From Alcanivorax jadensis T9 (GTDB lineage: Bacteria; Pseudomonadota; Gammaproteobacteria; Pseudomonadales; Alcanivoracaceae): a stretch of 64,000 nucleotides of DNA. Location: assembly GCF_000756655.1 (NCBI RefSeq), contig NZ_ARXU01000002.1, positions 372,001 to 436,000 on the forward strand, read 5' to 3'. The notes beneath the pieces were generated by a model. It saw only the letters and a program-made list of their open reading frames with translations. It had not been told where the DNA came from and made no database searches. The position numbers and the translations under genes are program-made. Numbering within the stretch: position 1 is the first letter of the stretch; every line of letters starts with the position of its first letter. Positions 62,318 through 64,000 of the stretch are shown here, piece after piece.

Positions 62318-63811
62318 ATGAGCAAAAACAACAATGCGGCTCGTGCCGATCATCAGGTAATTGTGGTGGGCGCCGGGTTCTCCGGACTGTGTATGGCGAT
62401 CCAGCTGAAGGAAGCCGGCTACGATGATTTCGTGGTGCTGGAAAAAGCCGGCGATATCGGCGGCACCTGGCGGGACAATATCTACCCGGGCTGCGCCTGC
62501 GATGTGCCCTCCCATCTGTATTCCTATTCCTTTGCCCCCAACCCGCGCTGGTCGCGCATGTTCGCGCCGCAGCAGGAAATCTGGGATTACCTGAAACGCT
62601 GCGCCGACAAGTTCGGCGTCACCCCACACATGCGTTTCAATTGCGAGGTGGAGCGGGCGGTCTACGACGAGCAGAAACAGATCTGGCATGTGACCACCCA
62701 TGACGGCACCGAGCTGACCACCCGGATTTTCGTTTCCGGCATCGGCGCGCTGAGCATCCCCGCCTACCCGAAACTGCCAGGGGTAGAGAACTTTCAGGGC
62801 GAGGCCTTTCACTCCGCCCGCTGGAACCATGATTACGATCTCACCGGCAAACGTGTGGCTGCCGTGGGCACTGGCGCCAGTGCCATCCAGTTTGTGCCGC
62901 GCATTGCCCCAGAGGTCGAGCAGCTGGATCTTTACCAGCGCACCCCGCCCTGGGTGCTGAGCAAGCCGGACCGGCGCATGACCAAAATTGAAAAGCTGCT
63001 GTTCAAGACCCTACCGGTGACGCAGAAATTGTTCCGGGGCGGCATCTACTGGTGGATGGAAAGCCGGGTGCTGGGTCTGGCGGTGGATCCACGGGCCATG
63101 AAGCTGGCCGAGCTGTATGGCCGCCACTTTATCCGCCGCAACATCAAGGACCCGGAGCTGCGCAAGAAAGTCACCCCGGACTACACCATCGGCTGCAAGC
63201 GCATTCTCATGTCCGATGAATACTACCCATCACTGAATCGCGACAATGTGGCGGTGCTCACCGATGGCATCAAGGAAGTGAAAGCCCACAGCATTGTCGA
63301 TGGCCAGGGCGTGGAACGCGAGGTGGACTGCATTATCTACGGCACCGGCTTCAAGGTCTCCGACCCTATCGGCCCGATGCAGATCATCGGCAAGGGCGGC
63401 GAGGAAATCCGCGACACCTGGGACGAGACCGGCATGGAAGCCTACCTGGGCGTCTCGGTAAGCGGCTTCCCCAATTTCTTCATGCTGCTGGGGCCCAATA
63501 CCGGGCTGGGGCATACCTCCATCGTGTTCATGATCGAGGCACAGGTGAACTACGTGATGCAGGCGGTGAAAAAACTGCTTGGTGAGGGCGGCGGCTCTTT
63601 GGACGTGAAGCCGGAGGTGCAGGCAGGATTCAACCGGCGCCTGCAGGCGCAACTGGATGATGCGGTATGGTCTTCCGGTGGCTGTGAGAGCTGGTACCTG
63701 GACGAATTCGGCAAGAACCGTACCCTGTGGCCAAGCTTCACGTTCCAGTACTGGATGCGCACCCGCAAGTTCGAGCCGGACAAGTATCTGTTTGAGCCCG
63801 AATCGGTCTGA
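62318..63811 (+). CDS. Flavin-containing (Baeyer-Villiger type) monooxygenase
   Basis: A 497-aa FAD/NADPH enzyme. First dinucleotide motif GAGFSG (about 22), BVMO fingerprint FQGEAFHSARW (F-x-G-x3-H-x3-W), second motif GTGASA. GGTWRDNIYPGCACDVP is the FAD-contact region. It likely oxidises ketones or aldehydes from hydrocarbon or steroid breakdown. It is not the closest match to AlmA. No regulator is next to it. Confidence 0.92.
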   Translation: MSKNNNAARADHQVIVVGAGFSGLCMAIQLKEAGYDDFVVLEKAGDIGGTWRDNIYPGCACDVPSHLYSYSFAPNPRWSRMFAPQQEIWDYLKRCADKFGVTPHMRFNCEVERAVYDEQKQIWHVTTHDGTELTTRIFVSGIGALSIPAYPKLPGVENFQGEAFHSARWNHDYDLTGKRVAAVGTGASAIQFVPRIAPEVEQLDLYQRTPPWVLSKPDRRMTKIEKLLFKTLPVTQKLFRGGIYWWMESRVLGLAVDPRAMKLAELYGRHFIRRNIKDPELRKKVTPDYTIGCKRILMSDEYYPSLNRDNVAVLTDGIKEVKAHSIVDGQGVEREVDCIIYGTGFKVSDPIGPMQIIGKGGEEIRDTWDETGMEAYLGVSVSGFPNFFMLLGPNTGLGHTSIVFMIEAQVNYVMQAVKKLLGEGGGSLDVKPEVQAGFNRRLQAQLDDAVWSSGGCESWYLDEFGKNRTLWPSFTFQYWMRTRKFEPDKYLFEPESV

Positions 63812-63881
63812 TCGGGACACCCGGGGAACCCGGCGGCAGGCATCCTGTCCTAACGAAGACCCGAATCATCAAGGAGATGCC

Positions 63882-64000
63882 ATGCCTCGCCTGACACTTG
63901 CCCTGCTCCCCGCCCTGCTACTGCTAGCCGGCCAGACTTTCGCCGCCGATCGCCCGGTATTCGGCTGGGTGGAAAAGACCACGCTGGAACCCTGGGGGGT
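63882..64000 (+). CDS. Secreted RimB/retropepsin-like protein (3' partial)
   Basis: The first 39 codons: a signal peptide (cut after TFA), then FGWVEKTTLEPWGV, the start of the COG4067-type protease family (GWVE...LDTGA). AAGGAG is 6 bp before the ATG. The gene runs off the window. Confidence 0.7.
   Translation, partial: MPRLTLALLPALLLLAGQTFAADRPVFGWVEKTTLEPWG

Noticed and set aside
62318-63811. AlmA long-chain alkane monooxygenase
   Set aside because: The FxGxxxHxxxW fingerprint and N-terminal region fit a general BVMO group; AlmA-specific similarity was not evident.

Overview
The window looks like a chromosomal segment of a GC-rich marine gammaproteobacterium, most likely Alcanivorax or a close relative. 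The pointers are the gene families present (a bacterial P450, a Baeyer-Villiger-type flavin monooxygenase, many short-chain dehydrogenases, a B12-salvage cluster, a DUF2057 lipoprotein) and dispersed GTAGGAGC hairpin repeats. The genus is an inference; no rRNA or tRNA gene is visible.

Layout. 1-4.2 kb: copper handling (partial DUF411 protein, LysE exporter, CopL-like peptide, copA, copB). 4.3-8.1 kb: beta-carbonic anhydrase, moaA, SlyD-like isomerase, a periplasmic binding protein. 8.2-18.4 kb: a cobalamin block. A cobalamin riboswitch (15.07-15.29 kb, minus strand) heads btuB-btuF-btuC-btuD-cobO-cobQ, while cobT-cobC run the other way and cobU-yjdM follow on the minus strand. cobS and cobD/cbiB are not here. 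18.7-25.9 kb: a secreted protein, moeA/moaB, P450, metallo-hydrolase, small MscS channel, a Kunitz-domain lipoprotein, DUF4870-like and DUF2057 proteins.

26.26-39.77 kb: a genomic island of about 13.5 kb inserted INSIDE yjbQ. The last 19 codons of yjbQ lie at 26203-26262 and the rest at 39750-40136. The island carries a frameshifted umuD remnant, a Phd-like antitoxin with no visible toxin, a single-polypeptide type ISP restriction-modification enzyme (about 1628 aa), an unassigned 374-aa protein, a MbcA/ParS/Xre-type (DUF2384) protein, and a four-gene minus-strand operon. That operon encodes three tyrosine-recombinase-family proteins and a small accessory protein, a layout resembling gamma-mobile-trio or Tn554-type systems. 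This is the main accessory system of the window.

39.8-64 kb: mostly core metabolism again: an ApbA/PanE-like reductase, SDRs, a D-2-hydroxyacid dehydrogenase, DUF523, DUF4112 and Rieske proteins, divergent speA/speE polyamine genes, MscS, an HxlR-controlled pair, a LysR-flanked SDR/phosphatase pair, a DEAD-box helicase, a lipase and a BVMO-like enzyme. A second A+T-rich insert (48.06-50.5 kb) is a lone nuclease-P-loop ATPase gene that resembles a STAND-type defence protein and sits between TTAATAG-type repeats. A DUF559 nuclease gene (59.16-59.56 kb) is enclosed by a perfect 42-bp inverted repeat.

Three families of dispersed repeats run through the core: long GTAGGAGC hairpins whose arms change together, TTAACTATT/TTAATAG heptad-like tracts abutting stop codons, and the 42-bp inverted repeat around the DUF559 gene.
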